Of a stretch of 43,792 nucleotides of DNA, positions 33,025 through 42,404 are shown piece by piece. Location of the stretch: contig JAVCCL010000035.1 in NCBI GenBank assembly GCA_030765505.1, positions 1-43,792 of the forward strand, in the 5' to 3' direction. The DNA is from Candidatus Kaelpia imicola. Its GTDB lineage: Bacteria > Omnitrophota > Gorgyraeia > Kaelpiales > Kaelpiaceae. The translations under genes and the position numbers were made by a program. Numbering within the stretch: the stretch's first letter is position 1; every line of letters starts with the position of its first letter. Below the pieces are notes generated by a model that searched no databases, was not told where the DNA came from, and saw nothing but the letters and a program-made list of their open reading frames with translations.

Positions 33025-35052
33025 ATGGCGGGAGGGAGTATCTCCAAGATAGAACGTAGAGTAGAAGAGTTGAGGAAGAAGATAAGACTCTACGATCGCA
33101 AGTACTATTTAGAGAGTAATCCTCAGGTATCAGACTCTATCTATGACGCCCTCTATAGAGAGTTAAAAAATTTAGAAGAGAAATATCCTGAGCTCGTAAG
33201 ACCTGACTCTCCCACTCAGAGAGTAGGTTCTTCTCTCATAGACGGTTTTAAAGCTCTCTCTCACAGTGTTCCTATGCTGAGCATGGATAATACTTATTCT
33301 GAGGATGAGCTTAGAGATTTTGATAGCAGGGTCAGGAAGAACCTGGGTCTGGATAGCGTTGAATATGTTGTTGAGCTTAAGATAGACGGTGTAAGCATCT
33401 CAATACGTTATGAGAATGGATTGCTTATCTCAGGAGTGACAAGAGGGGATGGCTACAGGGGTGATGATGTAAGCAATAATATCAAAACCATCAGAACTAT
33501 TCCTCTTAATATTAAGACCGGCAGAGGTAGGATTGCCTCTGTCTTAGAGCTTAGAGGTGAAGTCTATATCTCAGAGAGCAAGTTCCTGGAGATAAATAGA
33601 GCGAGAGATAGAAACGGTGAGAATATGTTCGTTAATCCTAGAAATGCAGCAGCCGGCTCTCTTAAATTGCTGGACCCTTCTGAGGTTAGGAAGAGAAAGC
33701 TGGATATCTTTCTCTGGGGGGCAGGAGAGTATCGGGGGGTAAGTTTCAGCAAGCAGAGTGAGATACTCAATTACTTTAAAGAGCTTGGATTTAAAGTAAA
33801 TGAGAATTACAGAGTGATTAAAGGAATAGAGAGAGTTATAGAGTATTGTAATAGCTGGTGCAGCAAGCGTGATTCTCTGGAGTATGATATTGACGGCATG
33901 GTTGTTAAAGTTAACTCTCTTAATGCCCAGAGGAAGCTGGGCAGGACTTCAAAATCACCCCGCTGGCTTATAGCCTATAAATTCCCGGCTCAGAAGGTTG
34001 AGACCATATTAAGAGATATAAAGGTCCAGGTCGGAAGGTTCGGTACCCTTACTCCTGTAGCTGTAGTTGATGCTGTCTTTGTATCCGGCAGTATAGTCAA
34101 AAGGGCAAGTCTGCATAATCAGGATCAGATAGAGAGGCTGGGGGTTAAGATAGGCGACCATCTATTGATTCAGAAATCAGGTGAGATTATACCTCAAGTT
34201 GTCGAGGTGTTAAAGAAGAAAAGAAGAGGCAGAGAGAGGAGCTTTAAGATGCCAAGCGAATGTCCTATCTGCGGGGGCAGCGTAAGGAGATTAAAGGGTG
34301 AGGTAGCTCTGCGTTGTTTAAACTCAAACTGCCTTTCTAAGCTTAAGAATTCAATAAAGCTCTTTGTCTCAAGAGATGCTATGGATATAAGCGGAGTGGG
34401 TGAGAGCCTGGCTGCACAGTTAGTCCAGAGCGGTATGGTTAGAGATTACGGGGATCTCTACTCCTTAAAGAGAGAAGAGTTATCAAGTCTTGATAGGATG
34501 GGAGATACTTCAGCCGGAAATATAATAGCTTCATTAAAAAAGAGTAAGAGCCAGCCTCTATCCAGGCTGATATATGCTTTAGGTATAAGACATGCCGGGC
34601 TCCATACTTCAGAAGTTTTGGCGGATAACTTCTCGTCTTTAGACGGGCTAAGAGCTGCTTCTTTCCAAGAGCTCTCTAATATAGACGAGGTTGGGCCTAA
34701 GATTGCAGAGAGCATTATTAATTTTTTTTCAGAGAGCATAAATAAGAAGGTTATCTATAAGCTTAAAAAAGCGGGGTTAAACTTAAGAAGTAAGAGAGCT
34801 AAGTCCGATACCCTCAAAGGTAAGAGATTTATTATAACCGGGACTCTTAAAGGATTTAGTAGAAAAGAGGCTGAGAATGCTGTAAAATTAAATGGAGGCC
34901 GGATCTTATCAACTGTAAGTTCTAAGACTGATTTCTTGGTAGTTGGAGAGAATCCGGGCTCTAAGCTTAAAAAAGCAAAAGAGTTAAAGGTTAAAATAAT
35001 AACAGAGGATGATTTCAATAGAGTCTTAGTTGAGGAGAAGATGGTTTCATGA
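33025..35052 (+). CDS. ligA: NAD-dependent DNA ligase
   Basis: The order is Ia domain, adenylation site 'VELKIDGVSISIRYENG' with K119, 'RGEVYISESKF', OB-fold region, four-Cys zinc finger ('CPICGG' and 'CLNSNC'), helix-hairpin-helix repeats ('MDISGVGESLAAQL', 'IDEVGPKIAESI') and a C-terminal BRCT domain ('KGKRFIITGTLKGFSR'). ATG 33025 is preferred to ATG 33010, because GAGG lies 9 nt before it and the product (675 residues) is of normal length. It seals nicks in replication and repair. Confidence 0.96.
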   Translation: MAGGSISKIERRVEELRKKIRLYDRKYYLESNPQVSDSIYDALYRELKNLEEKYPELVRPDSPTQRVGSSLIDGFKALSHSVPMLSMDNTYSEDELRDFDSRVRKNLGLDSVEYVVELKIDGVSISIRYENGLLISGVTRGDGYRGDDVSNNIKTIRTIPLNIKTGRGRIASVLELRGEVYISESKFLEINRARDRNGENMFVNPRNAAAGSLKLLDPSEVRKRKLDIFLWGAGEYRGVSFSKQSEILNYFKELGFKVNENYRVIKGIERVIEYCNSWCSKRDSLEYDIDGMVVKVNSLNAQRKLGRTSKSPRWLIAYKFPAQKVETILRDIKVQVGRFGTLTPVAVVDAVFVSGSIVKRASLHNQDQIERLGVKIGDHLLIQKSGEIIPQVVEVLKKKRRGRERSFKMPSECPICGGSVRRLKGEVALRCLNSNCLSKLKNSIKLFVSRDAMDISGVGESLAAQLVQSGMVRDYGDLYSLKREELSSLDRMGDTSAGNIIASLKKSKSQPLSRLIYALGIRHAGLHTSEVLADNFSSLDGLRAASFQELSNIDEVGPKIAESIINFFSESINKKVIYKLKKAGLNLRSKRAKSDTLKGKRFIITGTLKGFSRKEAENAVKLNGGRILSTVSSKTDFLVVGENPGSKLKKAKELKVKIITEDDFNRVLVEEKMVS

Positions 35053-35558
35053 AAAAGATTATATTTATTCTATTTTTGGTGTTTTTAGCTCTGGATATAT
35101 CCGGCTGCGGTTCTTTGAAAGGTGTGCGGGGTAAGTTTATCAGAGAGAAAAAAGATAAAGAGGAGAGGCCAATAGTTATTCTTGCGCTCAGAGATGATGA
35201 AGATATTGCAGACTACCATGAGCTTTACAGAAAACATTACTTTCTCTGGCAGTACTGGCATGATGAACTTATTGATTCTATAGAAGAGAATTTTAAAAAG
35301 CAGCAGCAATGTGTTTTGCAGGTATCTGAGCATCTGGAGTATTTGAAAAAATATGTTATTCTTGGAAAACAGGATCTTCTGAACGGTTATATCGGGAGAG
35401 TGAACAAGATAAAGAACAGGATGACCGATAGACGTCTCTCCGATATCCGGCGTTCCAGAATAGCTAAAGAGCTGAAGAAGCTTAAAAGGCTGATAGATAA
35501 AGAGTATAGATACTCTGAGATTAAAGACTATATTATTACTCCCTCCGACAAAGAGTGA
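35049..35558 (+). CDS. Predicted lipoprotein of unknown function
   Basis: The first 20 residues are a lipoprotein signal: 'MKKIIFILFLVFLALDISGC' with lipobox ISG-C and Cys20 as the lipidation site. The mature 150 residues are rich in Lys, Arg, Glu, Tyr and Leu and are predicted helical. Runs such as 'RSRIAKELKKLKRLIDKEYR' could form a coiled coil. I do not recognise a family. It overlaps ligA by 4 nt (ATGA) and precedes an Fe-ADH gene by 9 nt. It probably sits at a membrane facing the periplasm. Confidence 0.75.
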   Translation: MKKIIFILFLVFLALDISGCGSLKGVRGKFIREKKDKEERPIVILALRDDEDIADYHELYRKHYFLWQYWHDELIDSIEENFKKQQQCVLQVSEHLEYLKKYVILGKQDLLNGYIGRVNKIKNRMTDRRLSDIRRSRIAKELKKLKRLIDKEYRYSEIKDYIITPSDKE

Positions 35559-35567
35559 TCTCTCCTT

Positions 35568-36692
35568 ATGAAGAGTATTTTACCCAAAGAGCTGATCATT
35601 GCCTCTAATGCTTATAAAAATATAGGAGCCATACTATCCAGATACGGTAAGAGAGTCTATATCTTAAGGGCCGGAGGGTCGTTTAAAAATAGTTTCTGGG
35701 CTAAAGAGATAGTGGCTTTACTCAAGAAGAGCGAGCTGGACTTCCTGATATCTAGACCTATACCCCCTGAGCCTGAGGTATCTATTGTTAGAGAGCTGAT
35801 AAGAGAGGCCAGGTCTTTTAAGGCTGATATTATCTGCGGGATAGGCGGGGGCAGCGTTATGGACGCGGCAAAGATGACGGCAGCATGCTTTAACGAGAAG
35901 TTTAAGAATATCTCTGAGTATCTATATTCCAAGAAGATAGAGTCGAGAGGGGTAAAGTGTGTATTGTTAACTACAACTTCCGGTTCCGGTTCTGAGGTCT
36001 CAAGCAGCGTTGTCTTAGGAGATAGTTCAAGAGGGGAGAAGCGGGGAGTACGGGATCAGAAGCTAATAGCGGATCTAGCTATAATAGACCCGGTAGTTAC
36101 TCTTACTTTAGGAAGAGATGTTACTCTTTATTCCGCTTTAGATGCTTTGACACACGCAGTTGAGGCCTATGTCTCAACTGATGTTGACGTAGCAAGCTCT
36201 ATTTTAGCTAGGAGGGCATCTGAGATTATCTATAAGAATCTAAGCCGGGCTCTTAAAGAGCCTAGAGATATGCTATTTAGGCAGAGGCTCTCTTATGCTT
36301 CGCTCTTTGCTGCTCTTGCCTTCTCTTCATCCGGGCTCGGGCTTGCTCATGCTCTATCCCATCCAATAGGTATGGCCTATGGTCTCTCTCATGGTTTAGT
36401 CAACGCTGTAATTATTCCCCATGTGGTTGAGTTTAACTATTCTGTAGCTAAAGAGAGTTATCAGGATTTGATTTTTGATAAAAGGTATAAGAGTCTCTAT
36501 AATCTTCTTAAGAGCTGGTTAAAGAAACTCGGTATTCCTTCAAGCTTTAAAGAGTTAGGGTTAAAAATAGATAATAAGTTAAAAGATAAGATTGCCTCTG
36601 CTACTCTTAATTCGGGAGTCTTAAAATATAATCCTAAGGGAGTTAAGGAAGAGGATATCTATTATATTCTGGAGAGACTATGGGTGAGATAA
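35568..36692 (+). CDS. Iron-containing alcohol dehydrogenase family protein
   Basis: The 374-residue protein has the NAD-binding 'IIC-GIGGGSVMDAAKMTA' region and the metal-binding block: 'YSALDALTHAVEAYVST' (D, H) and 'GLGLAHALSHPIGMAYGLSHG' (two His). This is the group III Fe-ADH pattern. It reduces aldehydes or oxidises alcohols; the substrate is not predictable. It overlaps the next gene by 13 nt. Confidence 0.88.
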   Translation: MKSILPKELIIASNAYKNIGAILSRYGKRVYILRAGGSFKNSFWAKEIVALLKKSELDFLISRPIPPEPEVSIVRELIREARSFKADIICGIGGGSVMDAAKMTAACFNEKFKNISEYLYSKKIESRGVKCVLLTTTSGSGSEVSSSVVLGDSSRGEKRGVRDQKLIADLAIIDPVVTLTLGRDVTLYSALDALTHAVEAYVSTDVDVASSILARRASEIIYKNLSRALKEPRDMLFRQRLSYASLFAALAFSSSGLGLAHALSHPIGMAYGLSHGLVNAVIIPHVVEFNYSVAKESYQDLIFDKRYKSLYNLLKSWLKKLGIPSSFKELGLKIDNKLKDKIASATLNSGVLKYNPKGVKEEDIYYILERLWVR

Positions 36693-37318
36693 ACGTTAAA
36701 AGAGTAGTAGTGCTCGATGACTATCAATCCAACTCCTATTTGGTCTGGCAGGAGGGTATTAAGTTCTGCCTGATTATTGATTGCGGCGGTGAGTTTGATA
36801 AGATAACCAGAGCTCTTAAGGGGCTCGGCTTAGAGCCTGAAGCAATACTTTTAACCCATGGCCATGGGGACCATATAGCCGGAGTTGACGAGAGCGGGTT
36901 AGATATCTATATCCATAAGGATGATCTGGATTTCCTCTCTAATCCTGAGCTTAATCTCTCTCTCTTTTTGGGCGGTTCTTTAAAGATAAAGAGAGAGCCG
37001 GCTATTTTTAATTCAGACCAAGAGCTATATTTTCCTAAATCGGATTTAAAGTTTAAAGTTATACATACTCCGGGGCATACTCCGGGAAGCTGCTGTTTTT
37101 TAACTAAAGACTTGCTTTTCTCAGGAGATACGCTCTTCTTATCCGGGGTGGGCAGAACGGATTTGCCTCTATCTTCAGAGAGCGCTCTTAAAGATTCTAT
37201 TTTAAATAAGCTTTTTAAGCTGGATCAGAGTATTAGTATATATCCCGGCCATGGCGATATGACCGGAATAGGTTATGAGAGAGAGAATAACCCTTTTCTT
37301 TTCAGTGATTCTTTATAA
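36680..37318 (+). CDS. MBL-fold metallohydrolase (glyoxalase II-like)
   Basis: The metal ligands are clear: 'LLTHGHGDHIAGVDE' (HxHxDH), 'VIHTPGHTPGS' (His), 'FSGDTLFLSGVGRTDLP' (Asp) and 'IYPGHGDMTGIGYERENNP' (His). This is the short YcbL-like glyoxalase II / hydrolase family of about 210 residues. The YcbL family hydrolyses thioesters such as lactoylglutathione; whether this organism has glutathione is unknown. Confidence 0.87.
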   Translation: MGEINVKRVVVLDDYQSNSYLVWQEGIKFCLIIDCGGEFDKITRALKGLGLEPEAILLTHGHGDHIAGVDESGLDIYIHKDDLDFLSNPELNLSLFLGGSLKIKREPAIFNSDQELYFPKSDLKFKVIHTPGHTPGSCCFLTKDLLFSGDTLFLSGVGRTDLPLSSESALKDSILNKLFKLDQSISIYPGHGDMTGIGYERENNPFLFSDSL

Positions 37319-37323
37319 GAGCA

Positions 37324-38211
37324 ATGGATAGAGAACTGCTATTAGATGATTTTTTGTCTTATGTTAGTTTAGAGAGAGGTCTAAGTGATAATACTTCCCG
37401 GGCCTACAGGGTCGACATTAAAAAGTTCTATGATTTTATGGATAGTAAAGGAGTAGGGCTATCATCAGTAAGGAGAGATTTTATATCAGACTACCTCTGG
37501 AGTGAAAGAGAGAGAGGTAAGGAGTCTTCTACTGCTGCAAGAAACCTTGTATCTATAAAGGTCTTCTTCCGCTTCTTAACAAGAGAGGGCCATATCAAAG
37601 AAGACCCTACCGAGGCTATGGATTCACCTAAGCTTTGGAAGAGATTACCTGAGGTCTTAAACTTAACTGAAGTTGAAAGGCTTCTTGAGGCTGCAGGATC
37701 TGGTGATACCCAGAGCATAAGAGATAGGGCGATACTTGAGCTGCTCTACGGCAGCGGATTGAGGATATCAGAGCTCAACAGCCTTAAAGTGTTAGACGTT
37801 AATCTCGGAGTAAGTTTTCTTAAATGTAAGGGTAAAGGCGGTAAAGAGAGGATAGTCCCCTTAGGGAGTAAGGCTGCTTGCGCAATAGAGAGATATTTAA
37901 AGACCTCAAGGCCGGAATATTTAAAAGGCAGCAGCGATTATCTATTTTTGAATAGGTCGGGCAAGATGATATCGCGGCAATCCTGCTGGAAGATCATCAA
38001 AAAATATGCCTCTCTTTCAGGGATAAAGAAGTCTATCAGTCCTCATACGCTGAGGCACTCTTTTGCAACGCATCTTCTTGAGGGGGGTGCCGATTTAAGG
38101 TCTGTACAAGAGATGCTTGGCCATGCTAATATTTCTACAACACAGATATATACCCACGTGGATAGGGAATATCTTAAACAGATTCACAAAAAATATCATC
38201 CACGTCCATGA
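37324..38211 (+). CDS. xerD: Tyrosine recombinase XerC/XerD
   Basis: The 295-residue protein has the SAM-like N-domain ('FLSYVSLERGLSDNTSRAYR') and the catalytic domain. The latter has Arg in 'LLYGSGLRISELNSL', Lys in 'KGKGGKERIVPLG', HxxR in 'SPHTLRHSFATHLL', and His and Tyr in 'LGHANISTTQIYTHV'. The normal length and core location argue for the chromosome-dimer resolvase and not a mobile-element integrase. It overlaps the next gene by 4 nt. XerC versus XerD cannot be decided by eye. Confidence 0.92.
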   Translation: MDRELLLDDFLSYVSLERGLSDNTSRAYRVDIKKFYDFMDSKGVGLSSVRRDFISDYLWSERERGKESSTAARNLVSIKVFFRFLTREGHIKEDPTEAMDSPKLWKRLPEVLNLTEVERLLEAAGSGDTQSIRDRAILELLYGSGLRISELNSLKVLDVNLGVSFLKCKGKGGKERIVPLGSKAACAIERYLKTSRPEYLKGSSDYLFLNRSGKMISRQSCWKIIKKYASLSGIKKSISPHTLRHSFATHLLEGGADLRSVQEMLGHANISTTQIYTHVDREYLKQIHKKYHPRP

Positions 38212-39461
38212 AGATAAGAGTAGAGAATCTAAATAAAAGAGTTGACCCCAAGCTTAAACCCTTACTCAGGAGCTTCTCAGATATCGCAGAGAGTTTAGAC
38301 ATTAAACTCTATATCGTGGGGGGGTTAGTCAGAGATTTGATATTAAAGAGAGGCTGTTTGGATTTAGACTTACTCTTAAGTTCAAAGTTAGACAGCTTTA
38401 TAGATTTAGTTCAGAGTAAGCTTGGGCTAAGTGTTGAAGAGACCTCTTTCTTGACCGCTAAGGCCGAAGTTAATGGTCTAAGTATTGATATTGCTCAGGC
38501 TAGAGGAGAGCTGTATCAAAATAACGGTTCTCTTCCTGAGGTCTACCCCTCAAAGATAGAAGAGGATTTTAGGAGGCGGGACTTTACCATAAACAGCTTG
38601 ATGGCTAGAGTCTATAAGGGTGAGCTGGTTGAGGTTTTGGACTATGCGGGAGGGTTGGCTGATATTGATAAAAGAGTTATACGGATAATAAGAAAAGGCA
38701 GTCTCTATGAAGATCCTACCCGGATAATAAGAGCCTTAAGGTATAGAGCGAGGTTTGGTTTTAAGATAGAAGAGAGCACTTTAAGCGAGCTGAAGGAGGC
38801 TATCAATTCAAATGTCTATGAGAGTTTAAGCACTCAGAGGCTGGGAGCTGAGCTTCTAAGAGTATTTAAGGAAGAGAGGGTATTTGGGCCGATAACCGAG
38901 TTATTTAAACTTAATGCTATGGGTTTTATCCCTTCTGTTGAGATAGACTCTACTCTTAGAGAGAACTTAAAAGTCTGGGATGGTTTTAAAGGCAAATCCT
39001 GTTTCGAGCACTATTTTATTGTGCCTTTAAATATTGTAGCTGGAGATTTAAGTAGAGAGGATTTAAATATTCTCTTTGATATCTTTGAGCTTACGAAGCA
39101 TCAGAGAAAGATAATGGTTGAGTTTAAAGATATTGATAGAGAGAAGCTGCTGGGGTATCTTTCAAATAGCTTGAAGGCTGTTGATATTTATGATAGATTA
39201 AATGGCCTTGATATACATTCTATCGTCTCTCTCTATATCTCTGCTTCCAGCAGAAGAGCAAAGAGGAATCTGCTCTCTTTTATAGATAAGATATCCAAGG
39301 TTAGGCTCGAGATAACGGGAGAGGATGTAAAGGGTTTAGGTGTTGCTGAGTCTCCTCAGATAGGCGAGGTACTGAAGAGGGTCTTACGCAGTAAGATATC
39401 GGGGGCTCTTAAGAGCAGGGCTGATGAGGTTAGAGCGCTTAAAGATCTGTTAAAGGTCTAA
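38208..39461 (+). CDS. cca: tRNA CCA-nucleotidyltransferase / poly(A) polymerase family protein
   Basis: The class II head domain is present: 'LYIVGGLVRDLIL' (GGxxRD), 'CLDLDLLL' (DxD), 'EEDFRRRDFTINSLMARV' (RRDFTxN), and 'IIRKGSLYEDPTRIIRALRYRARF' with the ERxxxE-like neighbourhood further on. At 417 residues it lacks the extra C-terminal domains of some homologues. The tmRNA in this window lacks an encoded CCA, so a CCA-adding enzyme is needed; whether this protein does CCA addition or polyadenylation is not certain from sequence alone. Confidence 0.88.
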   Translation: MKIRVENLNKRVDPKLKPLLRSFSDIAESLDIKLYIVGGLVRDLILKRGCLDLDLLLSSKLDSFIDLVQSKLGLSVEETSFLTAKAEVNGLSIDIAQARGELYQNNGSLPEVYPSKIEEDFRRRDFTINSLMARVYKGELVEVLDYAGGLADIDKRVIRIIRKGSLYEDPTRIIRALRYRARFGFKIEESTLSELKEAINSNVYESLSTQRLGAELLRVFKEERVFGPITELFKLNAMGFIPSVEIDSTLRENLKVWDGFKGKSCFEHYFIVPLNIVAGDLSREDLNILFDIFELTKHQRKIMVEFKDIDREKLLGYLSNSLKAVDIYDRLNGLDIHSIVSLYISASSRRAKRNLLSFIDKISKVRLEITGEDVKGLGVAESPQIGEVLKRVLRSKISGALKSRADEVRALKDLLKV

Positions 39462-39550
39462 TGCAGATATGGTAATCTTCATATCCGGAGTTTTGGTTAA
39501 GATAACATTAAAAAAGTATTGAGCAGTCTGTTATAGGATAGAGTCTTTAA

Positions 39551-39919
39551 ATGAGCAGAATAGATAGGGTAAATCAAGAACTTAAGAAGGCAATAAGTGA
39601 GATACTTCTCTTTGAAGTCAAGGACGAGAGAGTAGGCTTGCTTACGGTGACCCATGTTAAGATGAGTGCTGACTTAAAACAGGCCAAGGTCTACTACACT
39701 GTTTCAGGAGATGAAAAGAAGAGAGAGGAGGTTAAGAAAGGGATAGATAGTGCTAATGGTTTTGTGAGGCAGCTCTTGGCTCATAAGATGCGGATGAAGT
39801 ATGCCCCCGAAATTATATTCTATTTCGACGATACACTGGATAGGACTATAAAGGTAGAAGAGATGCTTGATGAGATAAGAGATGAAGATAGAAAAGAAGA
39901 TCAAAGACAAGTTACTTAA
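39551..39919 (+). CDS. rbfA: 30S ribosome-binding factor A
   Basis: The 122-residue KH-like protein has 'RVNQELKKAISEILLFEVKD', 'LLTVTHVKMSADLKQAKVYYT' and 'FYFDDTLDRTIKVEEML', all characteristic of RbfA. It assists 16S rRNA 5'-end maturation. Its 3' end overlaps nrnA by 38 nt. The usual nusA-infB neighbours are not upstream; a cca-like gene is. Confidence 0.94.
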   Translation: MSRIDRVNQELKKAISEILLFEVKDERVGLLTVTHVKMSADLKQAKVYYTVSGDEKKREEVKKGIDSANGFVRQLLAHKMRMKYAPEIIFYFDDTLDRTIKVEEMLDEIRDEDRKEDQRQVT

Positions 39920-40856
39920 ATTTAACAGTTTTATTATAACAACCCATATAGATCCTGATGGTGATGCTATAGGCAGCCAGCTGCTTCTCAGGCGGCTCCT
40001 GAAGAGGCTGAACAAGAAAGTGGTTATGGTAAATGTCAATTCTACACCCGCTAACCTTAAGTTTCTGCCCGGGGTTAAAAGCATAAAGCTTTCCAGAGAT
40101 TATAAGGTAGACTTTAATAAGTTTGATACTTTAGTTGCTTTAGATATTGCAAATCCTCATAGAGTCGGGAGAATGAGTAAGGTTATCTCTTCTGCTGAAT
40201 ATGTTATAAATATTGACCACCACATAAGCAATAGCAATTTCGGTGATTTGAATTGGGTAGAGAGAGATGTGTCTTGTGTAGGTGAGATGATATACCGGCT
40301 TTATGGTTACCTGGGCTTAGAGCTGGACTATAAAGATGCTCTGCTTAGCTATGTTTCAATAGCAACAGATACAGGTTATTTCAGGCATGAGAATACAACT
40401 TCTGAGACTCATAGGATTGCTGCCTCTCTCATAGATAAAGGGGTCAAGCCGAATGTTGTCTATAGCGAGCTTTTTGAAAATAAGAGCCTCTCCAAGATGC
40501 GTATTTTTGCTTATGCTTTGAGCAGCCTGGAGAAGAGAGACTGTATGGCCTGGGTAGATATCAGCAAAAAGGCACTTAAGAGGAGTACTGCAAAGAGGGA
40601 GGAACTTGAAGGGTTGATAGACTCCGTTAAGACTCTTAGAGGAATAAAAGTGGCTATGGTATTTCAAGAACTTGATGATGGTATTATTAAGATAGGTTTT
40701 CGCTCTAAAGAGAAGAGAGTAGATGTGGATAAGATTGCAGCTATCTTTGGCGGCGGAGGCCATAAGATGGCCAGCGGCTGCAGAGTTAAAGGGACCCTTT
40801 CGGGAGTTAAGAAGAGAGTGCTCTCTATAGTAGCTGAATATCTAAAGAAGGGTTAG
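39882..40856 (+). CDS. nrnA: DHH-family phosphoesterase, NrnA-like
   Basis: The DHH domain shows 'FIITTHIDPDGDAIGSQLLL' (HxDxDx), 'LVALDIANPHRVGRM', 'INIDHHISNSNFGDL' (DHH) and 'IATDTGYFRHENTT'. The C-terminal DHHA1 domain ends 'FGGGGHKMASGC'. 324 residues. NrnA degrades nano-RNA and dephosphorylates pAp, and commonly lies between rbfA and truB as here. The start inside rbfA is supported by the purine-rich GAGATAAGAG just before the ATG. Confidence 0.93.
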   Translation: MKIEKKIKDKLLKFNSFIITTHIDPDGDAIGSQLLLRRLLKRLNKKVVMVNVNSTPANLKFLPGVKSIKLSRDYKVDFNKFDTLVALDIANPHRVGRMSKVISSAEYVINIDHHISNSNFGDLNWVERDVSCVGEMIYRLYGYLGLELDYKDALLSYVSIATDTGYFRHENTTSETHRIAASLIDKGVKPNVVYSELFENKSLSKMRIFAYALSSLEKRDCMAWVDISKKALKRSTAKREELEGLIDSVKTLRGIKVAMVFQELDDGIIKIGFRSKEKRVDVDKIAAIFGGGGHKMASGCRVKGTLSGVKKRVLSIVAEYLKKG

Positions 40857-40860
40857 CAAT

Positions 40861-41571
40861 ATGTTTAATGGATTCCTACTAATCAATAAACCTAGTGGTA
40901 TAACTTCACATGATGTGGTTGATTTTATCAGAGAGCGTTTTCAAATCAGAAGGGTTGGTCATGGAGGGACACTCGATCCTCTTGCAACAGGCCTTTTGAT
41001 TTTAATGCTGGGAAGAGCTACAAAGCTCTCTCAGAATATTATAGGGCTCGATAAAGAGTATTTTGCTCAGATGAGCCTGGGATTTTCTACTACGACCGGA
41101 GACCTGGCCGGTGAGACAATTGAGAAAGCAGAAGATAAGAGTTATTTAAACCTTAAAGAAGATCAGGTTCAAGGAGCGTTCGACTCTTTTATCGGTAAGA
41201 TAGACCAGATTCCTCCGATGTATTCAGCAGTTAAGTATAAGGGTAAAAGGTTATATAAGCTTGCCCGGCGTGGTATTGAGGTTCCCAGAAAGCCCAGAAA
41301 GGTTAAAGTCTATAATATGACTATAGAGAAGATAGAGTTACCCGAGGTATCTTTTAAGGTAAAATGTTCTAGGGGGCTCTACATAAGACAGCTCTGCATT
41401 GATATAGGTAAGAGGCTCGGCTACCCGGCCCATCTATCTAGAATGGTCAGAACCTCGATAGGTAGATTCGGTTTAGAGGAAGCTAAGAACCTTAATCAGA
41501 TACTGAATGAATCTGATTCTGAAAAATATATTATACCTCCTGAGATAGCCTGGGATCTTATCCAGAGATGA
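40861..41571 (+). CDS. truB: tRNA pseudouridine(55) synthase
   Basis: The 236-residue protein begins 'MFNGFLLINKPSGITSHDVV' and has the catalytic Asp in 'RVGHGGTLDPLATGLLIL', then 'DKEYFAQMSLGFSTTTGDL' and 'SRGLYIRQLCIDIGKRLG'. It is shorter than E. coli TruB, lacking the C-terminal PUA-like extension. It isomerises U55 in the T loop. It overlaps ribF by 4 nt. Confidence 0.95.
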   Translation: MFNGFLLINKPSGITSHDVVDFIRERFQIRRVGHGGTLDPLATGLLILMLGRATKLSQNIIGLDKEYFAQMSLGFSTTTGDLAGETIEKAEDKSYLNLKEDQVQGAFDSFIGKIDQIPPMYSAVKYKGKRLYKLARRGIEVPRKPRKVKVYNMTIEKIELPEVSFKVKCSRGLYIRQLCIDIGKRLGYPAHLSRMVRTSIGRFGLEEAKNLNQILNESDSEKYIIPPEIAWDLIQR

Positions 41572-42404
41572 TACTTCTAAAAGAATCTGATTTTTCGAAA
41601 AAAGATATTCATAAAAACATAGTTTTGACCTTAGGCGTCTTTGATGGTGTCCATATAGGTCATAGAGAAATATTTGACCTTCTTAAGTCTTTAACTTCCG
41701 ATCTGGATTCAAAGAGTCTCATTATAACGCTCTCTCCTGACCCTGAAGAGGTTCTCTATTCCGATAGGAGGTTTACCGTTATAAGCCCCTTGGATTATAA
41801 GATAGAGATCTTGTCTCAGTTGGGCTTGGACTACTCTATGGTGCTTAAGACTGATAAAGAGTTGCTTGGGTGCAGCCCTAGAGAGTTTTTCGATAAGTTT
41901 ATCTGGGAGAGGTTCCGTCCTAAAGCTATTGTTGTCGGAGAAGATTTTAGGTTTGGCAGAAAGAGAGAGGCTGACGTAGATGGTTTACGTAAGCTTTCGA
42001 GTGAGTATAAGTTTTCACTCCATATAGTTCCCTTTTTAAACTATAAGGGAGAGAAAGTAAGCAGCTCTAGAATCAGAGAGGCTCTTTTGCGGGGTGAGAT
42101 AGAAGATGTGAGTTATATGTTATCCCGGCTCCCCAGATTTAGCGGCCGTGTTGTACCCGGTGAGGGCAGGGGGAGAAAACTCGGTTTCCCTACAGCCAAT
42201 ATAATAACCGATTATGTATTTGATTTAAAGAAGGGTGTCTATACGGGTTGGGCTTTGCTTAAATCAAAGAGGTTGCCTGCTCTTCTTTACGCCGGCACTG
42301 CGCCTACCTTTGGCGGCAAGTTTTTGCGTTTTAGGTCTATATTCCTAGATTTAGAGGTTATCTCTACGGGAAGAGAATGGCATTTGAAATTCAGAACTTC
42401 TTAA
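41568..42404 (+). CDS. ribF: Riboflavin kinase / FAD synthetase, C-terminus lost by frameshift
   Basis: The FAD-synthetase domain is intact: 'VLTLGVFDGVHIGHREIF', 'VVGEDFRFGRKREADV' and 'VSSSRIREALLRGEIE'. The riboflavin-kinase domain begins normally ('GRGRKLGFPTANI', 'KKGVYTGWA'). After Glu263 (42354-42356) the frame changes and ends 16 codons later at 278 residues, instead of the usual 305-315. The missing C-terminus is encoded one frame over, up to 42499. As written the kinase would lack its last 47 residues. A real mutation or a sequencing/assembly error are both possible. Confidence 0.9.
   Translation: MILLKESDFSKKDIHKNIVLTLGVFDGVHIGHREIFDLLKSLTSDLDSKSLIITLSPDPEEVLYSDRRFTVISPLDYKIEILSQLGLDYSMVLKTDKELLGCSPREFFDKFIWERFRPKAIVVGEDFRFGRKREADVDGLRKLSSEYKFSLHIVPFLNYKGEKVSSSRIREALLRGEIEDVSYMLSRLPRFSGRVVPGEGRGRKLGFPTANIITDYVFDLKKGVYTGWALLKSKRLPALLYAGTAPTFGGKFLRFRSIFLDLEVISTGREWHLKFRTS

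Noticed and set aside
37324-38211. Tyrosine recombinase as a mobile-element integrase
   Set aside because: Standard XerC/D size, core-gene neighbours in tight overlap, and no flanking repeats or phage genes.
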